A model generated the notes under the pieces. That model was given only the letters and a program-made list of their open reading frames with translations. It searched no databases and was not told where the DNA came from. This document shows positions 1-11,812 of a stretch of DNA of 64,000 nucleotides, one piece after another. This stretch comes from Portulaca oleracea (lineage: Eukaryota > Streptophyta > Magnoliopsida > Caryophyllales > Portulacaceae). Positions within the stretch are counted from its first letter, which is position 1. Each line of letters opens with the position of its first letter. The translations under genes and the position numbers were made by a program. The stretch spans positions 8,092,425 through 8,156,424 of the forward strand of contig CM055869.1 in assembly GCA_029582165.1 (NCBI GenBank), written 5' to 3'.

Positions 1-151
1 AACGCATGGCAAACGCAAGATAACGTTACTTATCACAATCTCCTCTACCCACCTTTTTATTATTTCCTACCGCAACCCAACGCAATCTAACGCAACCCAA
101 ACGCAACTTATCGAAACGTAAACGCAACGCAACGCACAAAAGAACAGTGCC
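1..151. mobile_element. Tourist-like MITE, right part only
   Basis: The stretch is packed with CGCAAC/CCGCAA words and ends in AAAAGAACAGTGCC followed by TTA. The element at 53308-53508 ends in AAAAGAACGGGGCC followed by TTA and has the same word composition on one strand. Both fit a PIF/Harbinger (Tourist) MITE family with a TTA target duplication (here 152-154). The left end lies outside the window. Confidence 0.55.
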
Positions 152-154
152 TTA

Positions 155-1921
155 GTTGAACGTGGAGCTTGGCGGAGACCAGTTACCACCTAGATCAACG
201 AGGTTACTTTGTTGGAATAAAAATCAGCCTCAATATAGTCTTCCTCTTTAAGACATTGTAGGTAAAAGGTTTGGTTTCGTCTGAAGCATTAGGGTCAGTA
301 GTGACTAGTGAATAAAATCATCTGTAGGAGAGATCTTGATGTGTTTGGGTCTTCGGGGAAAACTTTGGTTGTTAGGCTATGAGGAATAGTGGGAGCTTAG
401 GTCGGGGTCGATCAAAATCTAGAGGTCAAAACATAGAGCACGTATTGTGTTGAAACTTTGGTGAGAAAGGTAATTTTCGCAAGGATTGTCCTAAGCCTAT
501 GAAGAACAATTATAATGATCATGACTCGATAAGTTATGCTGAGGATTTTGGTGGTGCCCTAACAGTTAGTGTTGACGAGTCAGAAAGGATTTGGGTGATG
601 GATTCGGGTGTGTCGTTTCACTCTTCGTCTAGCAGAAAGACCTTTAGTGATTTTGTGAGTAGAAGGTTTTGCAGAGTTAGGCTTGTAAACGGTCACATTC
701 TAAAGTTGTTAGGAAGAGGTGATGTGAACATTAAAACTTCTAAGGTGACACTTGGAGGTTGAAGAATGTTTGGTATATCCCGGGTTTGAGCAAGAACCTT
801 GTATGTGGGTTAACTTGATAAGGAGGGGTTCACAACGAGATTTGGGGATGGTTATTTGAGGGTAACAAAAGGATCTCAAATAATTGCAAATGGTAAGAAG
901 GAGAGGAAGTTATATACTACCATTGATAATTCTAACTGGTCTGTTCATGCTCGTGAAAGACGTAATATCTTCTTTGAGGAGAGAATGATACTAGAAACGA
1001 GAGTAAATTACATTTACCCTACCTGACATCTTTGTAATAATTTTTACTCACCCGAAATTTGTGAAATAATTTTTACCTTACCTGACACTTAGTGAAAATA
1101 ATTTTTAGTGGCTGAATCTGGTTACTTCTTATCGAAAATGTGAAAAGTATCAAAATGACCCTATATGACTATATGAGTGTACCATGTTGCCTCTAACATT
1201 GAGAAAGAAATGACTTAAATGAAATTTTCATTTTCAGAATAGGGAGGGGTTGAGTTTTCGAAGAAATAAAGTAGATAAAAGGTTGGTGTTTAAATGCCTT
1301 ATGAATTAATATTAAGGGTAAAAACGTCAATTCATATTTAATTGAAAGATATATGAATTAATATCAAGGGTAAAAAAATCGTTTCATATTTATCTTTTTA
1401 ATGTTCGCCGGAAAATCCAACAAAAATCAATTACAAATTTTTTAGGAGGTTTAAATATATAAACACTTAATGTTAGGTAATGTAAAAATTATTACACAAA
1501 TGTCGGGTGTGTAAAAATTATTACCACAAATGTCAGGTAGGGTAAATGTAATTTGCTCCTAGAAACGAGGATGTTTCCGGTTGAGGCTACGAGAACGGAT
1601 GGTCAACTGAAGAATGCATCTAACTTGCACGAGAATTCGACAAGTTCAACACGACGTAAAGTTCCAATCCATTATTCCCCTAAGTTGTTGACGAGGATGC
1701 GTATGTTGAAGTTGCAGCGGGCCCAACGGCGTGATCAATTCAAGTGGGAGCCTTTTGATAAAAGAGGAGTTGATGCGAGGTCAACTAACACCTCTGTTAA
1801 TCTTTGCTGAATAAGATCGATCGACTGGATGCATTAGAGGATTCGATAAGGTGTTGAAATAGTGATTGATGATATATAATCGACGAAGGTTGCATTTACA
1901 ATTGGTCTTTAAGTGGGAGAT
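155..1921 (+). pseudogene. Decayed Ty1/copia retrotransposon, internal region
   Basis: About 445-500 encodes a degenerate CCHC zinc knuckle (GEKGNFRKDCPKP) followed by a copia protease-like stretch with an MDSG active-site motif near 597-608. The remaining coding sequence is short and broken by stops: 499-762, then an open stretch after the MITE at 1553-1810 with no intact reverse transcriptase. A purine-rich tract (AAGTGGGAGA, 1911-1920) lies directly before the LTR at 1922, as expected for a polypurine tract. No 5' LTR is seen, so this is a truncated, non-functional copy interrupted by a MITE at 1001-1558. Confidence 0.7.
1001..1558. mobile_element. Mutator-like MITE (558 bp) in the copia remnant
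   Basis: Near-perfect terminal inverted repeats of about 29 bp begin GAGTAAATTACATTTACCCT on the left and GAGCAAATTACATTTACCCT on the right (reverse complement). The element is flanked by a perfect 10-bp direct repeat CTAGAAACGA at 991-1000 and 1559-1568. Target duplications of 9-11 bp with long TIRs are typical of Mutator-like elements. It has no coding capacity. Copia-derived sequence continues on both sides, so the MITE arrived after the copia element. Confidence 0.8.
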
Positions 1922-2395
1922 TGTTGGGTTGAATAGGGAGAGCAATTTTGGGTTGGTATTTGTGTCGTGGGGAGCAAGGTAAAAAAGTTTGAGTGATAAT
2001 CAAGTTGTTGATTTATTAGCCTCCTCTTTTTGTAATTATTTAGCTGTAAGGACTCTATTAACCCTAAATAATTGTGTTACCCTTGTAGAGCCTAGGTATT
2101 AGACTTATTTGTGTGCAATTGAGAGTGTTTCATCTGACTACAAGAGATTGACTTGTAATCTCTGTGTTTCTGAGAGAGTTGTGGGAATCTCAGCTGTAAG
2201 TCCTGAGTTTTTGGCTTGTAACTCTAGGAAAAATGTGAGAGATTGTGGGGGTTTGGGAATTTTTGAAACACTGTTGTAATCCCCTGATAAAGCATCTTCA
2301 TATTTTTTTTTCTTGATTTATGTTTCTCCACGTTAATTTCTTGTGCCGAATCTTTGTTTATTTTTTCAATTTTTATTAATGTTTGTCTGCTAACA
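1922..2395 (+). repeat. 3' LTR of the copia remnant
   Basis: The block starts TGTTGGGTTG directly after a purine tract and ends CTAACA, giving the TG...CA borders of a copia LTR of about 474 bp. No second LTR copy was found in the window, so the right border is inferred from the terminal motif only. Confidence 0.6.
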
Positions 2396-5106
2396 GCATC
2401 CCGAGTATCTTAACATAAAATACCAACCAAAATTGAAAGGGCAAGATCTTTGTAATTTGATGGATTTTATACTAGCTTATGTGAAATGACCATGGGATGG
2501 ATTTGTTAATTGATAACTCATAACTCATAATGATAAAGAAATTGTTTGATGAAGAATACTCACTCTGATGCTTGAAATGAAACGGACGTTGTTGATGTTG
2601 GATTGTGTGTGTGAGATAACGTTGAAGGAAAGAGGCATTGTCATCTCAAGTTCAGAGCCCAAAAAGCAGTTGACTTTTGCTTTTGTGCACATCATCTAAA
2701 CAAAATAACTTCAAAAAAATAAAAATAAATAAAAAAGGTGATTTTCTTGAAATCGTAGTAAATTTTGGAGGTTAGTGCATGGTGGATTGAAGTGAAAAGA
2801 CCGAAAAGGCGCAGAGGTCAAGAGAAATCACTGTGGAGAATATATTTAGGGAGCAGTGAATGAAAACGCAGCAGCTTAAGCAAGCAAGCAAGCAAGTAAA
2901 CTGTAAAATGTAAATATAAATACCCTCTCAAGTAATGGCTTTCTGATTTCTGAATCTCAATCTGATGTAAAATTTTTACCATCACTTTTAAGCCCTTTTT
3001 ATTTTCAATGTCATCTGATTTTTACCTGCAACTGTAAGCAGCCTCGGCAATCAGCCGCCCCATCCCTCCTACGCAACCCCTTGCTTTTTTATCCAGCAGC
3101 CCAGCTTCTTCAATTTTTACCTCTTTTACCATCGTTTTAAACCTTTTCTATTTCCAATATAATTGTAATACTATTACTACCTGTGTTCCGTTTTAGGTCA
3201 CCTTTTGGTTAAACAAAAAAGAGAAAATCAATGTACAATTTTTATATGCTTTTCGTTAAAGAAAAATACAAATATTTTATCAATAAAATGTCAAACAATA
3301 ACACTTACAAAGAGAATTATGATTTTTTTTGTAGATCTAAAATAAAACTATGAAAACTAACTTTCAAATAATTAATATTAATATTATTGACATGCAGTTT
3401 CGAAATTATGACAATCTTGTCATGAATATTCGATAACTGGGAATCTTTAATATTGATGAAAGATACCACACATCTGCAATTTGAAAATTAACATTCATTT
3501 AATGTAGTAAATCATACAAGTTGCACAAAACTATCACCAAAAGTGACACTAATAAGCCTATTTGGGTTCAATAAAACTTCTACATATAAAGGCTTACTTA
3601 TTTCATAGAAACCAACACTGAACTATTGGTTGGTACAAAGATCAATTAAAATAGGGCTTACTATCGACTAGAAAGATCAATGACGACTTCTCTAAAAAGC
3701 AAAGGGTAGGGTTTTCTTTTTTTTTTTTTTTATGGGAGGGAAGAGAAGTTCTATTAAATTATGATGCGTTTGGTTCTTTCCCGGGAAAATGTTTTCTGAG
3801 AAACTTTTTACAAAAAAAAATTTATCTTGAAAACATAATTCACAATATTTGGTCTACATTTGAAACACAAAAAATTTGTAGGAAAGTTTGTTTGAAATAT
3901 CCAAACTACCTTATATATTAATTTATAAAATAGTTTTATGGGTATTTTGAAAAAGTAAAATTATAAAATTTTACTCTTTGAAATGAGGGGGAAAAAAAAA
4001 ACTTACCCAAGCCCCCTATGAGAAAGTTTTGGGCTATCCTTCATGGCCCTCATATTCTCCAAGATCAATTTACATTTTGGACAACTTCATTGTCAATAAC
4101 CCTAGAACGTAACTTGAAGCCCAAATATTCTGAAAGGGCCAAAAGCCCAAAAATGAATGAAACCTTATCCGGATTCCTCCGTCTCCATTTCTTTCTCTGC
4201 AAGTGTAGGAGACCGAGTTAGTCCTGTCCGACTCAGTGAGTGGGTATTGTTCCTTTGATTGTCCCATTTTCTCTCCCCATTTCATTCTTCTGGGCTGCTG
4301 TCTACTGAACTGGATAACTTGGTATCTCTTTCTTTTTCTCCCTCTCCCCCCCCCCCAAAAAAAAAAAAAATTTTTGAGCCCAAATTATAACCTTATGAAA
4401 AGGCTATTTAGATACTTTGTATTGAAACTAGATATGAAAAGATGAGTTGTTTGGTGCAGCCATTGTTGTATGACTACAATCCAAATAGCCTTATCCACTT
4501 ATAACCTCTCATTCTGTAACATTAACAGTCATGCATGGCTATTACCTCAAAGCTTCCCCTTCCTCTCTACAGCACTGCTAATTGTATATGTAACAGTGTT
4601 TTTGAATGTGGGTAAAACTTCCTGATTGAACATTTCTTCAATTACTGCCAGTCTTCCAGCAATTTTCTCCCATAGGTTAGTATCTCATTTTTACAGTAGT
4701 GAAAGTGGGGTTGACATATTGGGGTTGAACTCAAGTTCAGTTCCCCATTTGTGGATTTTCATCATCTTTAATTTGCTGTATCATCCAAGATTGTTTTTGT
4801 GAGACAAGTTTATGGGGAAAAAAAATTGAATCAACAGAATATGTAATGATCCAACTCTGAATTGTCCAAATGCCAGGTCTAGTATTGGGTTGGTGGTGTT
4901 AGGTTGGATTATTGCTCTGCATATGAGATGAATTGTGTGCTTCAGTGCTTGCATCTTAGGAAAGCAAAGACAATTCACAATAGTTCTTAATGTAAATGAA
5001 GTGTTTTTCTGTGCACTTATATTTTCTGTGCCATCCGTTCCGCCAGGTGAACTGTTGGAAACCACCTTGAATAAGGGCGCTGTCCACATTGAATTTTTGT
5101 TCCTTG
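2396..5106. other. Intergenic region upstream of the PPR gene
   Basis: AT-rich DNA with homopolymer runs (poly-T near 3717-3732; poly-C/poly-A near 4347-4370) and no coding stretch resembling a known family. A motif near 3180-3210 (CTACCTGTGTTCCG) resembles one end of a Stowaway MITE without a visible partner. The last few hundred bases should hold the PPR promoter and 5' UTR, but no clear TATA box was identified. Confidence 0.5.
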
Positions 5107-7938
5107 ATGGATCAATGTGGATCAGTTATCCAGGCGTCGACTTTGATCGACCAATGCTTTGTTGGGACTTGCTTCAATACATCAAACACCCTCAAGAGAG
5201 GGTACATTATAATCATTCTCTCTAATCTCTAATTTCCTTAGAATTTTGTTTCTAATTGATCATTTACTATGTCAACCTTTGTTCTGATCAAGCTGTATTC
5301 GTGTGGATCAATGCCGATTTTGTAGTGTGTATCTTGATCATAGAAGATATAAGGGTTGTGCCAGATGGAGAATAAGATGTTCTGCTGTTGAGAAGCTCAA
5401 TCAGGGTAGTAAGTATGTTGACAGACGAGGAAAGGTGAGAAGCTTTGATAATAAAAAGTTGTCTCGAAAAAGAGGTACACCCGAATTTTCCTGCTTTGAT
5501 GTTTTTCTCAAGCATTTGTTTTGTAGATTGTAGTACTCAAGAATTGTTTGGCTCTTGTTTTGTTCCAAAAACAGGTGGTGGACTAAGAGGGCGTGGATGG
5601 AAATTCGGTTCTGGTTTCATTGATGGTGTTTTCCCCGTGCTTAGCCCGATTGCTGAGAAAATTCTGGAGCTTGTCGAGAAGCAAAATGACAGCAGTAAAA
5701 TCTGGGCTGCCCTTGACACTCTCCCAACAACACATGCTACTTGGGATGACGTTATTAATGTAGCTGTCCAACTCCGCTTGAACAAAAAATGGGATCCAAT
5801 CATTGTGGTATGAAAAACCTTGTGTTCAACTCACATCATCTATTCATGCAGAATTACTATTGCTTTGGGAGGAAATTTGACAGTTTTTAACATCGATGCA
5901 GCTATGTCAATGGGTGCTGTATCGGAGCTCCTTTCAACCGGATATCCTCTGCTACAATTTGATCATCGATGCTTTTGGACAAAAGTCAGATCTTGCAAAG
6001 GCGGAGTCAACATATTTGGAGCTTCTTGAGGCCCGATGCATCCCTACAGAAGATACTTACGCGATTCTCTTGAGAACGTACTGTGGATCACGGTTGTTTG
6101 CAAAAGCAGAAGCAATTTTCTCTGAAATTCGCAAACATGGTCTTGCTTCCAGTATGCCTCTGCACTATCTTGTATGTCTTTGCTTTCTTTTCTATACTAC
6201 TAGCTAGTTTAGATATCTTGTTGTCTTTTTTGTACTATTATTTCAGAAGCATTGTTGTCTGAAATGCAGTAACTGGCTTTTCCAGGTGCCAGTGTATACA
6301 ATGCCTACATGGAAGGGTTGATAAAAGGAGGAAACTCTGAGAAGGCTTTGGAGGTATTCGAGAGGATGAAACGGGCGAAATGCAAACCTACTACAGAAAC
6401 ATACACAATGTTAATAAATTTGTATGGGAAGGTATGTATGACAATGTATTTAATTCCTTCATTGTCAGAGTGTGTATGCTGCAATCTGCCCGTTTGAGCA
6501 TGCCATCTTACTTAATAAGCACGAGATTTAGCAACTTAATTTATATACGGATATGCATGATGAGGACTGATCTAAATGGACAGACATCGAAATTATGCAG
6601 GAAAACAAATCTTACATGGCTCTTAAGCTGTTCAATGAAATGAAAACGCAGAACTGCAAGCCGAATATCTGTACTTACACTGCACTGATTAATGCATTTG
6701 CAAGGGATGGGCAATGTGAGAAAGCAGAAGAAATATTTGAGCTGCTACAAGAAGCTGGTCTTGAGCCTGATGTATATGCTTATAATGCACTGATGGAATC
6801 CTACAGGTTAACCGCCTATACTTTAACTTACACGCGTTAGGCTCTATTTTATCCATTCTTACCCAATTCTACTTTTTCTATCTAAACAAACCTAAACTTT
6901 CCGACTTCTACATACCCACCGAAAGAAAGAGAGCCTAACAGTATTTGACTCTTCAAACTTGTCTAGGTAGGAGTTTGGGAGGTGGATTTGGTTTTGAATT
7001 TAGAAGTCAGTCAGTTATTCAACCTCAAACTGTCAATAACACAAGATGAATACTATCACTCTGCAACTAATTTAGTCTTCTGCATACCTGTTGTTACAGT
7101 CGTGCAGGGTACCCTTACGGCGCAGCAGAAATATTTTCACTGATGCAACACATGGGATGCGAGCCAGACAGAGCTTCCTACAACATCATGGTTGATGCAT
7201 ACGGAAGAGCCGGTTTGGTTGAGGGTACGTAATTACGATGACAACCTGTTCATTCACTGCATTAATTTGAAGATCATTCACTTCACGTATTATGATGACA
7301 ACTTCAATTCAGATGCAGAAGACATGTTCAAGCAGCTTAAACAGCTTGGGATGACTCCCACAATGAAATCCCACATGCTGCTCCTCTGTGCCTACTCAAA
7401 GGCGGGCGATGTCGCCAAATGTGAGGACTTTCTCAACGAGATGTCGGACTCTGGGCTGAAACCCGACATGTACGTCCTGAACTGCATGCTGAATCTGTAC
7501 GGACGCCTCGGGCACTTCGACAAGATGGAGCAGGTCCTGACCGCCATGGAAGGCGGGGGGGCCCACCCCAGGCCCGACCTCAGCACCTACAACATACTGA
7601 TCCACGTGTACGGGCGTGGCGGGTATGTGGACAAGGTGGAGGAGGTCTTCCGCGGCCTCGAGTCCAGGAACATGAAGCCGGACGTGGTGACGTGGACGTC
7701 ACGACTCGGGGCGTACTCCAGGAAAAAGCAGTACAAGACGTGTTTGGAAGTGTTCGAGGAGATGATCGATGCCGGGTGTTTTCGGGATGGAGGGACGGCC
7801 AAAGTGCTGCTGTCTGCTTGTTCCAGTGAAGAGCAGAGGCAGCAGGTTACTACCATTCTTAGAACAATGCATAAAGATAAAGATGGGTCTGATGGGAGTA
7901 GGGATGTTCAGTCTGTTCTTGATAATCCTGTGCAATGA
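5107..7938 (+). CDS. Pentatricopeptide repeat (PPR) protein, At2g35130-like
   Basis: Eight exons: 5107-5201, 5293-5474, 5575-5807, 5902-6151, 6286-6431, 6601-6806, 7100-7224, 7313-7938. They total 1863 nt and 620 aa, in one frame with GT/AG at every junction. The start is the first ATG after an in-frame stop at 5068-5070. The N-terminal part (exons 1-3) is basic and not PPR-like. From about residue 180 onward roughly ten P-type PPR motifs follow, recognisable by repeats such as KPNICTYTALINAFAR, EPDVYAYNALMESY and RPDLSTYNILIHVYGRGG. No C-terminal DYW or E domain is present. P-class PPR proteins bind single-stranded RNA, usually in mitochondria or plastids, and affect stability, splicing or translation of organelle transcripts; no clear transit peptide is visible, so the compartment is uncertain. 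Resemblance to Arabidopsis At2g35130 is strong from recollection. The last exon is notably GC-rich compared with the others. Confidence 0.9.
6837..6938. repeat. Small MITE-like inverted repeat in PPR intron 6
   Basis: TTAGGCTCTATTTTATCC at the left faces GAGAGCCTAA at the right, about 102 bp apart, inside intron 6807-7099. No target duplication is visible, so classification is open. Confidence 0.35.
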
Positions 7939-8448
7939 TCAGATGGGATTGTATCTTATGAAGCTGTCTACATTATAGATCGAATTGTGAATAATCTGAT
8001 CTTCTGGACATGTAAATGCAATAACCAAATATTTGTCACAATATCCATTTTTCCCAAAACCAATAATAATATAGGAAGTTGAGTAAAAAATTTACATCAT
8101 TGTCAAAAATATCCTTGAATATATCCTTAGAATGAAGTAAAAGAATTATTTATCAGGGATAAATGGACATTATAGTCACCAAAGATGAAGTTAGATAATT
8201 CGATAAATAAAAACAGATGGAAAGATACAATTTGACAAATATAAAAAAACAGAAACAGTATGGGTGTTTTTGTTTCTTATTTCAATAATCAGTGGGCAGT
8301 GGCCCAGTTTGATTCAATCTAAAAGGTCAGCACTTTAAAAATGTTGTGGATTAAGTACATACAGCAGCGCTTACAAAAACCACAGAAGAACAGGTTAGAT
8401 TAGAGGGTGTTTTCCATTGAATGATTTTGTAGGATTTTTGACTCAGCC
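7939..8448. other. Intergenic region between PPR and aminotransferase genes
   Basis: The first part is the likely PPR 3' UTR; the last ~100 bases are the likely leader of the aminotransferase gene in the same direction. The middle is AT-rich. No RNA gene, transposon end or ORF of interest was seen. Confidence 0.5.
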
Positions 8449-10526
8449 ATGGCTGCAACAGAGATTCCCAAAGACGGTGAATCCAAAGTTCACGTCTTTT
8501 CCTCATCAACTCGGGTAATATATATTCTCAAAACCCCACTTCCTTTCTTCATCTTCTTCATGCTTCTAATCAATTGGCTAGAGCTAGTATTGGGTGGTCA
8601 TCTTATCGAATGATTCTGCTGAAGCTTGTTGGTTATGAATTGAAGCTCAGTGCTTCCATACTTATCAATTTGTCGCTCTTTATTTCTGGGTTCATTCTGC
8701 CTTTTCTACTCAAAATAGCAACACGCATTCATATTAGGAACCATTCAAGTTAACACTCGCAAAAATTAGGTCACTTCCTCTTCAAATTAGGCCACTTCGC
8801 ACTGGCAAAAATTCGAGTCCCTGTGAATTTGGGTTCACTTGGACATGTCCGGACCAGTTTATTTTTTGGGTCAGACCCAGTCCGGAGCTAAATTTGGGTC
8901 AAAATCAGGTTCAGACAATAGAAAAGGAGAAATATAGTGTCTGAATAGTCGACTGATTTGGTCAATGTCAAAATCGGATTCAGACCGAATTGAGTTTTTT
9001 TTCCCGGGTTGGACAAAGTTTGCCAACGCTAAGGCTACTGTGTTGGTCATAGGACTCAGTTTTGTCCTGAATTCTGACAAAGATAACCCACCTGCAAACT
9101 AAAAGATATTGTTGTTGTGTGAAGTTTGTGTTGTTTTTGCTACTATATTATGTAAATTTTAACAGTGTATCTTTGTTCCTCCCTATTGAAATTAGTTGAT
9201 TGAAAAATTGAATGAGAAGTGGAATGCTGTGAAGAAGAATCGCCCATATCGAGCGATGTATTCTAGCATCTTTGGGGGTATTGTTTTAGATCCAGCAATG
9301 ATGATGATACCTATGGATGATCATATGGTGCACCGAGGTCATGGTGTTTTTGACACAGCCATTCTCTTTGATGGGTAAGCCTTACTACTGAAAATATACC
9401 AATTGGAATGTGGAAGTTACTTGAAAAAGTTTTGTTGAAATGCTAAATGGAAAAAACACACATTAATTGGAATGTGGAAGATACTTCACTTTTGGTTTGT
9501 CATAGTATGTGTTCCAGAGAGTTTTTCCTACCCTGCAGATATCTGTATGAGCTGGATGATCATCTTGATCGGTTTCTCAGATCAGCATCCCTAGCAAAAA
9601 TATCTCCACCCTTCCCACGGTCAACCCTTCGAAGCATTCTTCTCCATCTAACTGCAGTATCAAAGTGCAAAAACGGAGAACTTCGATACTGGCTAAGTGC
9701 CGGTCCAGGAGATTTCCATCTGTCTCCTTCCGGGTGTCCTACATCAGCTTTCTATGCCATAGTTATCGAGGAGGATTTCTCTCAGAAAAAGGATGGAGTG
9801 AAAGTTGTAACGTCTTCTGTCCCCATGAAGACACCTCTCTTTGCCACAATGAAGAGTGTGAACTACCTTCCAAACGTCCTTTCGCAGATGGAAGCTGAAG
9901 AGAAGGGGGCATATGCGTCCATTTGGGTCGATGATGAGGGTTATATAGCCGAGGGTCCTAATATGAATGTGGCGATCATAAATCAAGATAGAGAGCTGAT
10001 TATGCCCCAGTTTGACAACATCTTAAGTGGGTGTACTGCAATGAGGCTCTTGGAACTGGCATCCAAGCTCGTTCAGGAGGGTCAGTTGAAGGATGCAAGA
10101 ACTGCCAATGTCTCAGTCGAGGAAGCGAAATCAGCTGCCGAAATGATGTTTGTAGGAAGCGGACTACCAATAGTGCCCATTGTGATGTGGGATGAAAACC
10201 TCATAGCAGATGGTAAAAACCTTTTACCTCAAATTTCCTACTTTGTGCTGTCTCATACTTTGGTTGTTGCGTTCCTTTTGGGTAACATATCGAATTTTCC
10301 TCTTGAATCTTATTCGTTTCTTTCTCAAATAAGACTCTAATGTTTCCAAGTGAAAGCGGGAGAAGGGATATGATCGATTGTTGTTGTGTATGTATTGTTG
10401 TCTCATGAAATGCTACGTACTGTCACAGGAAAGGTTGGAGAACTGACATTAGCACTGTCAGATCTGCTCTGGAATGACATGGTATCAGCACCCGAAACAC
10501 GGAGGATTCGTGTTCCATATGAATAG
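8449..10526 (+). CDS. Class IV PLP aminotransferase (D-amino-acid transaminase-like)
   Basis: Four exons: 8449-8514, 9196-9374, 9539-10212, 10429-10526; 1017 nt, 338 aa, GT/AG junctions and continuous frame. The protein has the branched-chain/D-amino-acid aminotransferase fold. The motif MKSVNYLPNVL carries the predicted PLP lysine at residue 187, and IAEGPNMNVAII carries the class IV glutamate at residue 220. The N-terminal DDHMVHRGHGVFDT and C-terminal VGELTLALSDLLW blocks match plant D-aminoacid aminotransferase-like proteins such as At3g05190 (from memory). Family members transfer amino groups between amino acids and 2-oxo acids; the substrate of this subgroup is not settled, and a 4-amino-4-deoxychorismate-lyase-type reaction is possible within the fold. 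The 22-residue first exon has no obvious transit peptide, so a cytosolic protein is inferred. Intron 1 holds a dispersed repeat (8815-9030). Confidence 0.9.
8815..9030 (+). repeat. Dispersed repeat in aminotransferase intron 1
   Basis: Shares phrases such as CAGACAATAGAAAA and TTGGTCAATGT, in the same order and spacing, with 50880-51170. Both are rich in GGTC/GTCGGAC words. No ends, TIRs or coding sequence could be fixed, so the family is unclassified. Confidence 0.5.
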
Positions 10527-11245
10527 CAACTGCCATGCTTGGTTTTTTCTCGTGATCGTGCCAGTCAATGTATTTGCTTAGTGAAAGTCTGTAAGCTTTT
10601 CTCTCTGCTTTTCTCTTACATTAAGCCTTTTGAAATGCTGCTACTGTTGGTACATACACATCTCTGTGTCTGTGTCATTTTGTATATATCAGCTGCATTT
10701 CGATGTTGCCTTTTTGGTGTTATCTGGTGGTAGTTGTTTTAGCTCTCACATTTTTAAGAAATTTCTCGTACATTGAGCTAATTAATTGTATCGTTGATCC
10801 AGCATTTATAAGGTTTTATGATCATGAAGAAATCATTATACAACATTTCTACCAGAACTCATCAACTAGGTTAGAAAACATTGTATGGCAGAGAACTAAA
10901 GTGAAAACATGCATGCTTTCCACACCTTCACTCATCCATATGCATTAAAAACAGAGAGAGATCGAAAGTCTAAACAATATAGAATCATACGGTGGAATAT
11001 CATCGTCACTGACACCATAATCGCTTTAACCATCCTATGTCTAGCAACAAGCCCAATCGTTGCTCAAGACATTTTAGAAACAAGAAACCCACATTCTGAA
11101 ACCGCATATCATTACTGGGTACATGCCAAATTAACCAAAAGAGCCTTTCGAAACAAACTGAACCATCTTCCACAGAGAGAATCTGAATTGAGTTTTGTCG
11201 CACAAACTTCCTTCACTGGATCTTCTTACAGCTGCATTGATCCGA
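10527..11245. other. Intergenic region between convergent genes
   Basis: Contains the 3' UTR of the aminotransferase (+) and of the OB-fold gene (-). T-rich, with no repeat ends or RNA gene recognised. Open reading frames here are short and lack any family signature. Confidence 0.5.
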
Positions 11246-11812
11246 TCACGGCCCCTCATCAACAACGTTGACAAGCTCATACTCAACCAGTGACAGATTG
11301 TTGCCTTCTTTGACAGTAAAAGTGTCTGGATCAGTTGGCTCGATCCGGCCCCATTTGTCTACTGCAAGCCTCATCGTTCCTTTGAACATGTCGATCTTTG
11401 AGTTCCGCAGAATGACAGTCCCCCCAGGTTTCATCATGTCAACTGCAACAGTAAATCACATAAAAGTACCAATGAACATTCAATTCATCAACCAAAGACA
11501 AAAACCACGCAAGGATTATTAAAGATATATACCTTGATCATTACGAGCAGTGAAGATAATGGTGCCAGTGTTGTCACCAACGAGACACTCAGCAATACGA
11601 GTGTTGCGGGCATTCTGATGAGATGCAGCGCGGCCTCTCTTCAAGACAGTGCAGGATGAAAGAACCTTGACAACCAAAGTATGGCCGCTCGTGCCAGGCT
11701 TCAGATGATCCACTTTGACAAAGGTGGGTTTTTTCAACGGCCGTTTCACATTCGCATGGGACTGAGACTGGGATTGGGATTGGGAGATGTTCGTCTGTGA
11801 ATTCGACGACAT
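11246..11812 (-). CDS. OB-fold nucleic-acid-binding protein, At4g28440-like
   Basis: Two exons on the minus strand: 11812-11533 and 11442-11246; 477 nt, 158 aa. The junction falls inside a codon and joins NDQ to VDMMKPGG. After a Ser/Gln-rich N-terminus (about residues 1-25, SQSQSQSQ) comes a single OB fold: FVKVDHLKPGTSGHTLVVKV, then IAECLVGDNTGTIIFTARND, then GGTVILRNSKIDMFKGTMRL and a C-terminal strand. This is the layout of plant proteins like At4g28440 and of animal SOSS-B/hSSB1 proteins, which bind single-stranded nucleic acid; the precise function of the plant group is not established. Family length is about 150 aa, so the model is complete. The gene converges on the aminotransferase gene. 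Confidence 0.9.

Noticed and set aside
2560..2640. Possible first exon of a minus-strand gene (an ATG followed by a short open stretch)
   Set aside because: Downstream on that strand lies the copia LTR and no further exons could be found.
4935..5225. 96-codon open frame as the first PPR exon
   Set aside because: Its frame cannot be joined to exon 2 with any nearby GT/AG pair, while ATG 5107 in another frame can.
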